Positions 25,160 to 34,139 of a DNA stretch of 64,000 nt are shown piece after piece. Positions within the stretch are counted from its first letter, which is position 1. Each line of letters starts with the position of its first letter. The stretch covers positions 1-64,000 of the forward strand of contig JABAAE010000002.1 of the NCBI GenBank assembly GCA_014238905.1, written 5' to 3'. The position numbers and the translations under genes are program-made. The notes below the pieces were generated by a model, which searched no databases, was not told where the DNA came from, and was given only the letters and a program-made list of their open reading frames with translations. The DNA is from Planctomycetota bacterium. GTDB taxonomy: Bacteria; Planctomycetota; Planctomycetia; Pirellulales; Pirellulaceae.

Positions 25160-26317
25160 TTACTGGGCAACTTTTGCCTTGATCGACTTCGAAGGATTTC
25201 CAAAGAGATCGAAGCAGAGCAACTCCACAAGGATCGGTTCTAGATCTGCTTTTGAAAACTGCACCGTCATTCGGCTCTCATGAGGCTCTGTTTTTCTGAC
25301 GATGATCGGTTTGGCTTTTCCTTTGGGCGAAGTCCGGATGGTGACTTGGTAGCTGAATGGCGGTGTCGACATGGGGTTGAGGTGCCAATTTAGATCCAAT
25401 GCTCCATTGCTCTTCTTTCTAGCCGAAAAAGAGTCGATTATCGGCCTACCCAAACTGGGTTGTTTTTGCGTTCGTTTGATTTTGTGGATCGACGGATTAG
25501 TCGTAGAAGGACTGGTCTTCTTGCCACCGCTGGTCATGAAGAAGTAACCGTTATTCTGAGTGTCAGCAGTCTTTTTAGTCCCACCATTCCAATGCGTCCG
25601 AAAATGGTAGGATCGTTTACCGTTTTCGAGGTCCCAGGAATTGACCGAATACCGTGCTGATTGAAATGGGAACCAACTCTGGTCCATTTTTCTTTTCCAG
25701 CCATTGCGTAAGTGGGTGGTCCGCTGGTTTTTCCCCGTGTTTAACCAGTCTTCGATAAAGGCATCGGTTCCCCCACGAAATCGTGCTCCTTTGGCAGCAA
25801 CATCCATCGTGACCAGATGAGTCCATTTATTGCTTTCACCATCCTTAACCCAAAAACCAAAATATGTATGGTCATCCACAGGCCAACAGCGGGAGACCAG
25901 CGTGTACCAGACATCAGTTGACCAGCCGATTTTAAAGTTCCATGATTTAAGACCCGTTCCCTCTCCACCGAAGCCCTTCGTTTCTGTTCCTGGGCCATGA
26001 CGAACCGCACGGATGGCTGCGGTATGATCTTGATGGTCCCAGATCGAAAAAATGAAATTCTTACCACGGGGATGCGATTGGATGCCTGCGTACCCGGCAC
26101 CTTTTCCCCTCCAGCCAAGCGCTTCGTAATAGGTATAAAGCGCATCTCCATCCGCAGGGACTCGCACTTCATTGATAATCAGATCGCCGTCAAACGAGTC
26201 ATCGAAGACCATGTGTGACGAAGGAGCAGAGTCTTGCGCAAAGCCCCAAAGACTGGAACAACAAAGCAGCCCCAGAATAAGCAGGAAAAAAATTCGACGT
26301 TTGGCAAAATCAGACAC
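25160..26317 (-). CDS. Secreted DUF3472-type protein
   Basis: About 385 residues. A signal peptide lies at the start (RRIFFLLILGLLCCSSLWGFAQD). The middle has GYAGIQSHPRGKNFIFSIWD, GFGGEGTGLKSWNFKIGWST and WYTLVSRCW, which resemble DUF3472, a lectin-like domain found in planctomycetes and Bacteroidetes. The C-terminal 100 residues look like a fibronectin-type domain (FSYQVTIRTSPKGKAKPIIV). I chose GTG 26317 because a G10 tract stands seven bases upstream and the residues that follow form the signal peptide; reading through the tract from 26353 gives a glycine run. It is the second gene of a minus-strand pair with the SASA esterase. Likely binds or acts on carbohydrate. Confidence 0.65.
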   Translation of the reverse strand: MSDFAKRRIFFLLILGLLCCSSLWGFAQDSAPSSHMVFDDSFDGDLIINEVRVPADGDALYTYYEALGWRGKGAGYAGIQSHPRGKNFIFSIWDHQDHTAAIRAVRHGPGTETKGFGGEGTGLKSWNFKIGWSTDVWYTLVSRCWPVDDHTYFGFWVKDGESNKWTHLVTMDVAAKGARFRGGTDAFIEDWLNTGKNQRTTHLRNGWKRKMDQSWFPFQSARYSVNSWDLENGKRSYHFRTHWNGGTKKTADTQNNGYFFMTSGGKKTSPSTTNPSIHKIKRTQKQPSLGRPIIDSFSARKKSNGALDLNWHLNPMSTPPFSYQVTIRTSPKGKAKPIIVRKTEPHESRMTVQFSKADLEPILVELLCFDLFGNPSKSIKAKVAQ

Positions 26318-26394
26318 CAAACACCCCCCCCCCGAGAAAAACGGAAATATCACATTATTCGATCGCTTTGATTGAATCGGTCAGCCAAGCAACA

Positions 26395-27615
26395 TCATTT
26401 CTGCTGATCGATCAATTCCTTCATCGAAGAAGCAAGCTTATCGCCAAACCGAACAAAGAACTTTCCACTACCCAAATAGTGATAGGGTCTATCGCTTCCA
26501 ACAGCACACCATTCTGCAAAATGATTCTGCCATCCCTTTTTGAAAACCTCGTAGGCACTCAAATCGTAGACTTCATAACTTTCAACAGAGGAGACATTCC
26601 CCTTGAATTCAGCATGCTTCGCTGCCGCTCGCTGCGCAACCGAAACCGCGTTGGCATCCACTTTGTCTTTTGTCATTCCCGTCCCCAATACACCGATCAC
26701 AAACGGCATTTTGGGAGCCTTCCATTCGTTCCGAACATCTTTGATGAAATGAACCATGTTGTCTTTATAGTTATCTCGAAAGGCATCCGAGAACTGGTCA
26801 TTAAACCCCTGAAACCAAACAACCCCTCCCATTTGATAACCGGCCGCTTCATCGTAATCGGGATGATTTGATTTCAAATCTCCTAAGACCTTCCTAACCT
26901 GTTCGATCATCATTCTGTAATTAAGACCGGTGTCCTTTTTTATTTGCTCAGCACGGTCTGATGACTTCTCTTTTTCATTTAATTCGTAATCGCCAGCCGA
27001 AGGTGGCCTAAAGTTGTAGTGCAGCGACTTGCCACCCCAAGAGGTTTTGATCAGCAAAATAGGTCCGTCCATTTTTTTAGCCATCGACATTCCGAATCCC
27101 AATTCCGGTCCAATTTTGTCGCCACTTCCACCAAACCCGACCGTCAATGGACCAGACTTTCTATTCCCGTCTGCGATCGAATTGATATAGACCCTGTTGG
27201 AAATCCGAAATGCATCCTTGATGGATTTGGTGAGATCATCGTAACTAGCCTGAAGCTGGTTCATCTCTTTTGTTGCCGCCGCGATATCCTCTTCTCCTAC
27301 AATTTTCTTTTGCCGTAAATCATTACGAATTTTGTCCTTTGCGATGCGAGCTGCTATCTGCTTATCGACAGTCGCTCGGGTAACAACCATTCCGTCTTTA
27401 AACACCATTTTCGCCAACTGTTGAACCTCCGGTCTTTCGTCCGCAAACAGACGAGGGATCGTGATGTAGTTGGCATGCCCCACCGTATTGGATTGCCCAG
27501 CCAAAATGAAAATCGTTAGTTTCTTGGCGTTGTTTTCAACTCCATCCGCTTGGGTGGCCCCCAACACGCAAAATGCCAATAGAAAACCAGAGAAAAAATT
27601 TGAATAATAATTCAT
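26395..27615 (-). CDS. Secreted SASA-domain carbohydrate esterase
   Basis: A 406-residue exported protein (signal about 7-23, FFSGFLLAFCVLGATQAD). It has the SGNH-type sialate O-acetylesterase layout: the Ser nucleophile in FILAGQSNTVGH, GGSGDKIGPELGFG, ILLIKTSWGGKSLHY, the YQMGGVVWFQGFNDQ block and, near the end, the catalytic His in DRPYHYLGSG. A charged helical insertion of about 100 residues (KDKIRNDLRQKKIVGEEDI) lies between the first two motifs, longer than usual. It probably removes acetyl groups from polysaccharides and may help the sulfatase nearby. The 78-base gap to the DUF3472 gene downstream is compatible with cotranscription. Confidence 0.85.
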   Translation of the reverse strand: MNYYSNFFSGFLLAFCVLGATQADGVENNAKKLTIFILAGQSNTVGHANYITIPRLFADERPEVQQLAKMVFKDGMVVTRATVDKQIAARIAKDKIRNDLRQKKIVGEEDIAAATKEMNQLQASYDDLTKSIKDAFRISNRVYINSIADGNRKSGPLTVGFGGSGDKIGPELGFGMSMAKKMDGPILLIKTSWGGKSLHYNFRPPSAGDYELNEKEKSSDRAEQIKKDTGLNYRMMIEQVRKVLGDLKSNHPDYDEAAGYQMGGVVWFQGFNDQFSDAFRDNYKDNMVHFIKDVRNEWKAPKMPFVIGVLGTGMTKDKVDANAVSVAQRAAAKHAEFKGNVSSVESYEVYDLSAYEVFKKGWQNHFAEWCAVGSDRPYHYLGSGKFFVRFGDKLASSMKELIDQQK

Positions 27616-27955
27616 TTTGTCGCTCGAAGAATTTTGGATAGGTCAATGCAAGAACTGAACTCCCTATCATATTTGCTTCCATCAGCCAACGAAACCATGT
27701 GTACCAGAATCCCAATGTTCTTAACCCGCTTTTGCCGATTTGAGTTGAAGGCATCTTCTCAAACAAAGCTCATTAAACGGGCGACTGCCCTGCTGAAGAA
27801 CTATCTTGATGATGCTTCATGCCCTTCCTAGAAAAATGACAACGCCCAAGGCACTACAACACCCAAGGCACTACAACACCCGAGAAAGCGTTCAGAAGGC
27901 TGGAATCAAAATCGACATACCAAAAAAACCTGTGTCAAACATCGATCCGACAGGT
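27616..27955. other. Gap with a 17-base tandem duplication
   Basis: No gene is seen here. AAGGCACTACAACACCC occurs twice in tandem at about 27848-27881. The terminator of the DUF1559-type gene lies at the right end. Confidence 0.5.
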
Positions 27956-27957
27956 TT
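27922..27957 (-). terminator. Rho-independent terminator overlapping a stop codon
   Basis: On the minus strand AAACCTGT, a 16-base loop and ACAGGTTT are followed by more T residues. The stem begins at the TAA of the gene ending at 27956, so the stop codon lies in the first arm. Confidence 0.6.
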
Positions 27958-29848
27958 AATCCCACAGCCAGGTTGTGTTGGTACCGCGGAGCATTTTTTG
28001 AAAAGTCAAAAGGTCCATATTCTCTGACAAAAATGAGGCTGACCCGTTTCGAAAAGCAAAATTCGCGCCACCAAAATGGGAACTTCCAACCGAACCGGTT
28101 TTAAGCTGATCCTGACCAGAGTCATTCATCCCCAGGTCTGCCATCGCTAGGGTAATTCCAACGGTCGGGTCCATCCAGCCAACCGGAGTGGTCCGTTCGG
28201 CGACTAAAATCATGTCATTGCAATCCGGGCCAAATCCATCAAGACTTTTCCCTTGGTCTCCCTCAAAAGGGAGTTCCTTGCCTAGAATGAGGCAATAGCT
28301 GGAATCACCATTCTGACAGGATTCGCAGCTGGGGCAATTATAAACCAATGGACAGGACCCGTTAAACCGGGAATTATGAGAACTGTCCCACGGCTCACCA
28401 AGGCGAATTTTTGCAAACAATTCCTGCTCGCCAAGATATGGCAAAAGCAGAACTCGCCAACTGTGAAGATAGTTGCCACCGCTATCGGTCGAAAAAGCTG
28501 GTGGAAGTCTCCCATGATCTTTTTCATAACGCAACATTGCAATTGAAATCCTGCGCAAATTCTGCTGGCAAACTGAACGGAATTCAGCGTAAGAAATCGA
28601 TTGTGGACTGTTTATGGCAACAACAGCCCGAGCAAACTTCCTGCTGCGGGCTGACCGTGAAACACGATCAACGAAGGTCACTTTGGCAGATCCGATCTCT
28701 TGTTCCAACCCACCGCCATCGCTCCTCTGTTTGTCGTAAGCTTGATGAAATTCCTCAAACACGACATTCCAGTCCAAACCGAGGTTTTTTAGCTGTTTGA
28801 TTTCTTCGGTGGCTTCAAGATAATCCAGGTCCCCGGTCCGCGAACATTTTTGAAGTATGTCCATCAAAATCAGTTTTTCGCAAAGACATGTTCCATCACA
28901 ACTCGACAGTTTTGACAGAGAATTTACTCCCTCCGTAAAATAGAGCAAATCCTCTGCCGTCAACAAATCACTGGCGGCATTCATAACACCGGTTGAGTCA
29001 GCGATTCCCTCAATGGCAATACCTAAGAGTCGATCAAGCCCCGTATTACGATTTCGCATATGGCGTCCCAACCGTTTACAGGAAAGGACATCATCCATGG
29101 CTTTTCGAATATTCCCATTGCCAAGATGATAATTAGCACGGCAGTTATACCCCCTCGCGATGGACCGAAACATAGTCGAATAGAAATGAGATTCGATAAT
29201 CAACTCCGAATCGTCTCTGCGAATCATCGGAAAATCAAAAGCAGGTAGACGGATCGCTCTTGCATAGAGGTCAAGGACGGCATTGTTTTCATTTACCCAG
29301 CTCGTTAACATCGGCAATTCAACCTCCGTCCACGGCATTGTGTAGCGGTCACTGAGAAGCATGGCCACCTCATATTCTTCATATTCTTTCTTCTCAATCT
29401 CCTTCGGGGTCACCTCTCCCCTGCTCACATCAAGCCTCCGCACCAGCGATTCATCAAAATCTTCCGAAGAGAAATACTTGGCTACGTATTCGTAAGGCCC
29501 TACGTAATTCAACTTCGGATCAATTTTGGAAATCGCCAATCCAACTTTGGAACATAATTCCTCGAGCTCGGGTGTCGTGATTTCATTTGAGACATTGACA
29601 TTTTCGAGAACCAATCGAAATCCGTTTTCTTCGGTCCCCATACTTTCGGAATAGTTGGCGTTTTCCAAACATCGAAAAAAATCAACTTGGCCATCCGATT
29701 TTCTGGGGGTTGTATAAATGGTCGTTGCGGCCGACTCAATCAACGGAATATCTCGGTACTGAGTCACAGCGAACAAAAGAACCGCTACCAAAACCCCAAC
29801 ACCCAATATTTTCCAACAAATTCGTCTCCGGCAATAAAACAACTTCAT
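27956..29848 (-). CDS. DUF1559-type membrane-anchored protein
   Basis: A 630-residue protein. A single membrane segment near the N-terminus (WKILGVGVLVAVLLFAVTQY) follows a short basic start. The middle 350 residues are unassigned and helical. The C-terminal 200 residues match the DUF1559 prepilin-like family: CQQNLRRISIAMLRYEKDHG, LPPAFSTDSGGNYLHSWRVL, LLPYLGEQELFAKI, and the end GGANFAFRNGSASFLSENMD, with the usual DG/N-rich layout. Four Cys in NCPSCESC near 515 are unusual. DUF1559 proteins are abundant in planctomycetes, but their function is not settled. The normal prepilin leader is replaced here by the long N-terminal region. Confidence 0.8.
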   Translation of the reverse strand: MKLFYCRRRICWKILGVGVLVAVLLFAVTQYRDIPLIESAATTIYTTPRKSDGQVDFFRCLENANYSESMGTEENGFRLVLENVNVSNEITTPELEELCSKVGLAISKIDPKLNYVGPYEYVAKYFSSEDFDESLVRRLDVSRGEVTPKEIEKKEYEEYEVAMLLSDRYTMPWTEVELPMLTSWVNENNAVLDLYARAIRLPAFDFPMIRRDDSELIIESHFYSTMFRSIARGYNCRANYHLGNGNIRKAMDDVLSCKRLGRHMRNRNTGLDRLLGIAIEGIADSTGVMNAASDLLTAEDLLYFTEGVNSLSKLSSCDGTCLCEKLILMDILQKCSRTGDLDYLEATEEIKQLKNLGLDWNVVFEEFHQAYDKQRSDGGGLEQEIGSAKVTFVDRVSRSARSRKFARAVVAINSPQSISYAEFRSVCQQNLRRISIAMLRYEKDHGRLPPAFSTDSGGNYLHSWRVLLLPYLGEQELFAKIRLGEPWDSSHNSRFNGSCPLVYNCPSCESCQNGDSSYCLILGKELPFEGDQGKSLDGFGPDCNDMILVAERTTPVGWMDPTVGITLAMADLGMNDSGQDQLKTGSVGSSHFGGANFAFRNGSASFLSENMDLLTFQKMLRGTNTTWLWD

Positions 29849-30144
29849 TAATACGAGACTTTGAGAAAAGAACTAAGGAGGGTACAAATACGGAGGAGCA
29901 GACTATTCTCGAGAACATTCGAATAACTGCATGATTAATTGGCGAGAAAGACTACCATTTTTGTGAAAATCACTCAATTAATGGAGGTTGATTCGGCGGC
30001 GTACCAAATTGATACCAAGAGTAATTTTGGTTACATCCAATTTAACAACAAATAATCGTAAACAACAAACCCCGTAATAAACAACATTTTTTTAGACTTT
30101 GAACAGTGGAGCCCATTCCCGCATCGTGAATAGTGAAGATTATT
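29849..30144. other. AT-rich gap without a gene
   Basis: About 300 bases between divergent genes, no recognisable coding sequence. Promoters for both directions probably lie here. Confidence 0.4.
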
Positions 30145-30348
30145 ATGTCTTATGATCAAACTCCCAAACCAAGACCTTTGCTGCCTACGATCTTCACAGC
30201 TGTCGGAATTTTGTTTGGCACGGTTGTTGGGTTAGCGATTGGCTACTTCGTTTTTGGAACCGAATCTGGCGTCATGGCAGGCTACGTCATCGGCTTCCTG
30301 ATCGGCGCGTATTTAGGGGCGAAAATTGGACAGCGATGGACCCGCTGA
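30145..30348 (+). CDS. Small two-helix membrane protein
   Basis: A 67-residue protein with two glycine-rich membrane helices: LLPTIFTAVGILFGTVVGLA and VMAGYVIGFLIGAYLGAKIG. The GxxxG spacing suits tight helix packing, as in glycine-zipper proteins. The ATG (MSYDQTPKPRP) was chosen over a GTG four codons upstream. There is no strong ribosome site. It stands alone. The function is unknown; the conserved hairpin look and clean frame support a real gene. Confidence 0.55.
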   Translation: MSYDQTPKPRPLLPTIFTAVGILFGTVVGLAIGYFVFGTESGVMAGYVIGFLIGAYLGAKIGQRWTR

Positions 30349-30667
30349 GCCTGAAGCAACAATCACTCAAACCCAATGTTGGCAGCGACTCCAAATCGAA
30401 CGTGAAATTGATAGGCAACGAAATTCCGAACAATAATGTTCATTCAAATCAACTCCGATCGTTCTGCCCAACGCGACGCCACTAAAAACTTGCTGCATTT
30501 CCCCACTCTTTCATTGCAAGCCCCTTGAATGGCATTATGACGGGGATCATCCTATTTCAATGGTGATCGCGTTGGCGCACGGTGTCATCAGAGCATTGGT
30601 TTCATTAGAGGGACCCAACCCTCACCTCAACGAAGAACAAGCATTCACTAAAAGGATACTCAACAAG
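30349..30667. other. Gap with no gene seen
   Basis: About 320 bases before the tricorn-type gene. A GTG or ATG frame starts at 30560 and runs in frame into the next gene, but its residues do not look like signal or protein sequence, so I treat it as leader. Confidence 0.4.
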
Positions 30668-33600
30668 ATGAAGACATTACGGTTTTTCGCAATGATGATC
30701 GCAATCGCCCTGGCCACACCTCTTCTTGGGACAGAAAACAAAGACTGGTTCCAACACACCGCCATCTCCCCTGATGGCAAGTCGATTATCTTCAGCTTCC
30801 AGGGTGACATTTACACGGTCTCTTCAAAAGGAGGACAAGCGCGTCCGCTGACGATTCACAGTGCATGGGAAGGCCATCCTGTTTGGTCCCATGACGGAAA
30901 ACGGATTGCATTTGCCAGCGATCGACATGGCAACCTCGATGTCTTCGTGATGCCAGCCATCGGTGGCAAGGCAACTCGGTTGACCTACCACAGCGCGAAT
31001 GACGTTCCCACGGATTTCTCACCGAATCATCGAGGTGTTTTGTTTACATCTGCCCGCACAGATAGTGCGGCATCGAGCATTTTCCCAACCAGCCGTCTCG
31101 CAGAACTCTATGAAACAACCACCATCGGTGGCACACCGCGTTTGATCTCCACGATTCCTGCATCCGAAGCTCGGTACAGCAATGACGGCAGCCAAATTCT
31201 TTACCGGGATGAAAAAGCCTATGAGAGCAATTTAAGAAAACACGACACGTCGGCTTTCGCCCGCGACATTTGGGTTTACGATCTGAAATCTGGCAGTCAC
31301 ACACAACTGACGAATTATAAAGGCGGCGATCATAACCCAGTCTGGGATAACGAATCCGGGTCCTACTATCTATCAGAAGACGGCAACAATAATTTCAACG
31401 TCTGGCACATGAACTCCAGTGGTGCCAACAAAAAACAAGTCTCGCGTTTCAAAACGCATCCTGTCCGGAATCTCTCGTTGTCCGGAAAGGGCACCTTGGC
31501 CTATACCCAACACGGCAGTATTTTCACGCAGACACCTGGCAAGCAGCCTCAGCGCGTCATCGTCAGCTTTCATTCCGATAGCCAGACCAACGACTACGTC
31601 ACCACCCATTTGCAGGATGGTGTCACCGAATTCGCCATTTCTCCCAATGGAAAAGAGATTGCCCTGGTAATACGAGGTGAGATCTTCGTCACGAGCAGGG
31701 ACTTCAAAACCACCAGGCGAATCACCAATACCCCTCAACAGGAAAGAAGCGTTTCCTTTCACAAAGAGGGTCGAACTCTACTGTACGCCGGCGAACGGAG
31801 TGGCAAATGGAATTTGTACGAGGCCAGCATCGGCGACGTTGATGAAAAGTACTTCTTTACCTCCACCAAGATCGTAGAAATAGAAATTTACTCATCAGAA
31901 ACCGAGAGTTTCCAACCGCTCTACTCACCGGATGGCAAAAAGGTCGCCTATCTTGCCGGCCGTGATGAAATTCAGGTCCTTGATCGCCAAAGCGGCGATA
32001 CGAATGTCGCCTTGGGGGGAGAACACAATTATTCGTACACAGACGGTGACATTACCTTTGCGTGGTCGCCGGACAGCAAATGGTTGATTGCTGATTTCGC
32101 CCCCCGCGACAGGTTATTTGTGCCTAACGTTGGGGTTTTTCCCGCGGACGGTTCCTCCGAACCGATCGACATCAGCCATTCTGGCTATCAAAACGCCGCT
32201 CCAGCCTGGGGAGGATCCGGTGATTTCGTCTATTGGTCGAGCAGCCGCTATGGCCAACGGGACCATGGCAGCTGGGGACGCGAATACGATATCATCGCCG
32301 CTTTTCTGACTCAGGATGCTTACGACAAGTTCACTCTCAGTAAAGAAGAATATGAACTTGCCAAAGAGCTGCAGCAAGACAACAAAACCAAAACCGATGA
32401 TGAATTGAAAACGACTGCTCGACCTGTCAAAATCCAATGGGAAGATCTGGATGATCGTACTATTCGATTGACCAGGAATTCATCGAATATCGAATCTGCG
32501 GTAATGGCAAAGAATGCTTCCAAGCTTTATTATCTTGCAAGTCATGCCAATGGTACCGAATTGTGGGAACAGGACTTCATTAAAGACAGTACACGACTGA
32601 TCAAGAAGTTTGGCGGTGGAAATATTGACATCCGTTTGTCCGAGGATGAGAAAACCATTTTCATGCTAGCCGGCAGTGCCCTGAGTTTTGCAGAAGTCGG
32701 TAACATCGAAGCGGCAAAATCGATCGCATTTAATGCGGTGATGGAGTTAAAGCCAGCCGCAGAACGGGCCTTTATGTTTGAACATGCCTGGCGACAGATC
32801 AAGGACAAATTTTATAATCCAAATTTTCATGGCATCGATTGGGACGCCATGAAAACCGACTACCAAGTGAAGTTGTCCTCTATTGCAAACAACCGCGATT
32901 TTGCCCATTTATTGGCCGAGATGACAGGGGAACTCAATGCTTCTCACATTGGGGCTTCGTATCGCCCTCGCCCCGCAAAAACTGGTGACACCACGGCTTC
33001 ACTTGGCGTCATTTTTGACCTCACCAATACCTCAGGCCCATTAACGATTGCTGAGATCCTGGACAAGAGTCCTCTCAAAAAAGCGAATACAGGTATCACC
33101 GCGGGCATGAAACTGTCCGCCGTCGATGGGGTGGTTCTCAATGGAAAAACCAATTTTTCCAGGTTGATGAACAATAAAGCTGGCAAGCGGATGAGATTGA
33201 GTATCATCAGGCCCGACGGAACAAAATTTGATAAAGTGACCAAACCGATTTCAGGTCGCGCCGAATCGCAACTGATGTATGAGCGATGGGTAAAAAACCG
33301 TCGTAAAATCGTGGAGGAGCTATCCGATGGACGCCTCGGTTATGTTCACATACGCAGCATGAATGATGCTAGTTATCGCGTCGTTTATTCAGAAATCCTG
33401 GGCCAAAACTTCGATAAAGAAGCGATCGTCGTTGACACCCGGTGGAATGGTGGCGGCTGGTTGCACAATGATCTTGCCAAGCTCTTAATGGGTAAAGAGT
33501 ACGTCACCATGCACGTGCGCGGTCGCGAGTACCGCGGTGATTCACTGGATCAATGGAACAAGCCTTCGATACTGGTAATGGGCGAAGGTAACTATAGCGA

Positions 33601-33898
33601 TGCTAACGGGTTTCCATTTGCCTATCGGGCCCTCAAGATAGGTGAATTGGTCGGCATGCCCGTCCCAGGAACCATGACCGCCGTATGGTGGGAAACAACC
33701 ATATCTGGCGATGTCCGATTTGGTGTTCCGCAGGTGGGCATGAAAAACAAGAAAGGCGAGTATCTGGAGAATAAACAGATGGAACCTGATCACCTGATCA
33801 TGAACGACCCTCAATCAACCGCGCAAGGTGAAGACAAGCAAATCGCAAAGGCTGTTGATGTCATGCTTCAAACCTTGGATGCCAAAAAGAAAAAGTAG
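30668..33898 (+). CDS. Tricorn-type protease homologue (beta-propellers + PDZ + S41 core)
   Basis: A 1076-residue exported protein (signal about 1-21, FFAMMIAIALATPLLG). Residues 22-620 form WD/TolB-like propeller blades (AISPDGKSIIFSFQGDIYTV; VWSHDGKRIAFASDRHGNLD). Residues 680-760 correspond to the tricorn C1 helix bundle (EHAWRQIKDKFYNPNFHGID). A PDZ domain follows near 790-880 (LGVIFDL; AGMKLSAVDG). The C-terminal S41-like core has LGYVHIRSMND, IVVDTRWNGGG, and the nucleophile Ser in MGEGNYSDANGFPFAYR. It would degrade peptides in the periplasm. The ATG at 30668 has AAGGA 11 bases upstream. Length and order match tricorn relatives known in planctomycetes. Confidence 0.9.
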   Translation: MKTLRFFAMMIAIALATPLLGTENKDWFQHTAISPDGKSIIFSFQGDIYTVSSKGGQARPLTIHSAWEGHPVWSHDGKRIAFASDRHGNLDVFVMPAIGGKATRLTYHSANDVPTDFSPNHRGVLFTSARTDSAASSIFPTSRLAELYETTTIGGTPRLISTIPASEARYSNDGSQILYRDEKAYESNLRKHDTSAFARDIWVYDLKSGSHTQLTNYKGGDHNPVWDNESGSYYLSEDGNNNFNVWHMNSSGANKKQVSRFKTHPVRNLSLSGKGTLAYTQHGSIFTQTPGKQPQRVIVSFHSDSQTNDYVTTHLQDGVTEFAISPNGKEIALVIRGEIFVTSRDFKTTRRITNTPQQERSVSFHKEGRTLLYAGERSGKWNLYEASIGDVDEKYFFTSTKIVEIEIYSSETESFQPLYSPDGKKVAYLAGRDEIQVLDRQSGDTNVALGGEHNYSYTDGDITFAWSPDSKWLIADFAPRDRLFVPNVGVFPADGSSEPIDISHSGYQNAAPAWGGSGDFVYWSSSRYGQRDHGSWGREYDIIAAFLTQDAYDKFTLSKEEYELAKELQQDNKTKTDDELKTTARPVKIQWEDLDDRTIRLTRNSSNIESAVMAKNASKLYYLASHANGTELWEQDFIKDSTRLIKKFGGGNIDIRLSEDEKTIFMLAGSALSFAEVGNIEAAKSIAFNAVMELKPAAERAFMFEHAWRQIKDKFYNPNFHGIDWDAMKTDYQVKLSSIANNRDFAHLLAEMTGELNASHIGASYRPRPAKTGDTTASLGVIFDLTNTSGPLTIAEILDKSPLKKANTGITAGMKLSAVDGVVLNGKTNFSRLMNNKAGKRMRLSIIRPDGTKFDKVTKPISGRAESQLMYERWVKNRRKIVEELSDGRLGYVHIRSMNDASYRVVYSEILGQNFDKEAIVVDTRWNGGGWLHNDLAKLLMGKEYVTMHVRGREYRGDSLDQWNKPSILVMGEGNYSDANGFPFAYRALKIGELVGMPVPGTMTAVWWETTISGDVRFGVPQVGMKNKKGEYLENKQMEPDHLIMNDPQSTAQGEDKQIAKAVDVMLQTLDAKKKK

Positions 33899-34139
33899 CG
33901 GGCTGCCGGAATCACTTGCCGGCTATCGGTGCCCTCGGTCAAAATAGCGATGTAAGCCCGTTGGTTTTTTCCTCGGTTTACTGCAACAAAATCTCAACAA
34001 TTGAAGTAATATCCTGAAATAGTGCTGACGTCTTTTTGCTGCCCGGATACGATGAGTCATATGAAAAACGATATCGGCAGCCTTAGGTTCCGGATCTTCT
34101 CTGTCACGTTTTTCAAGGCTGTCAGCGGAAGGAAAATCG

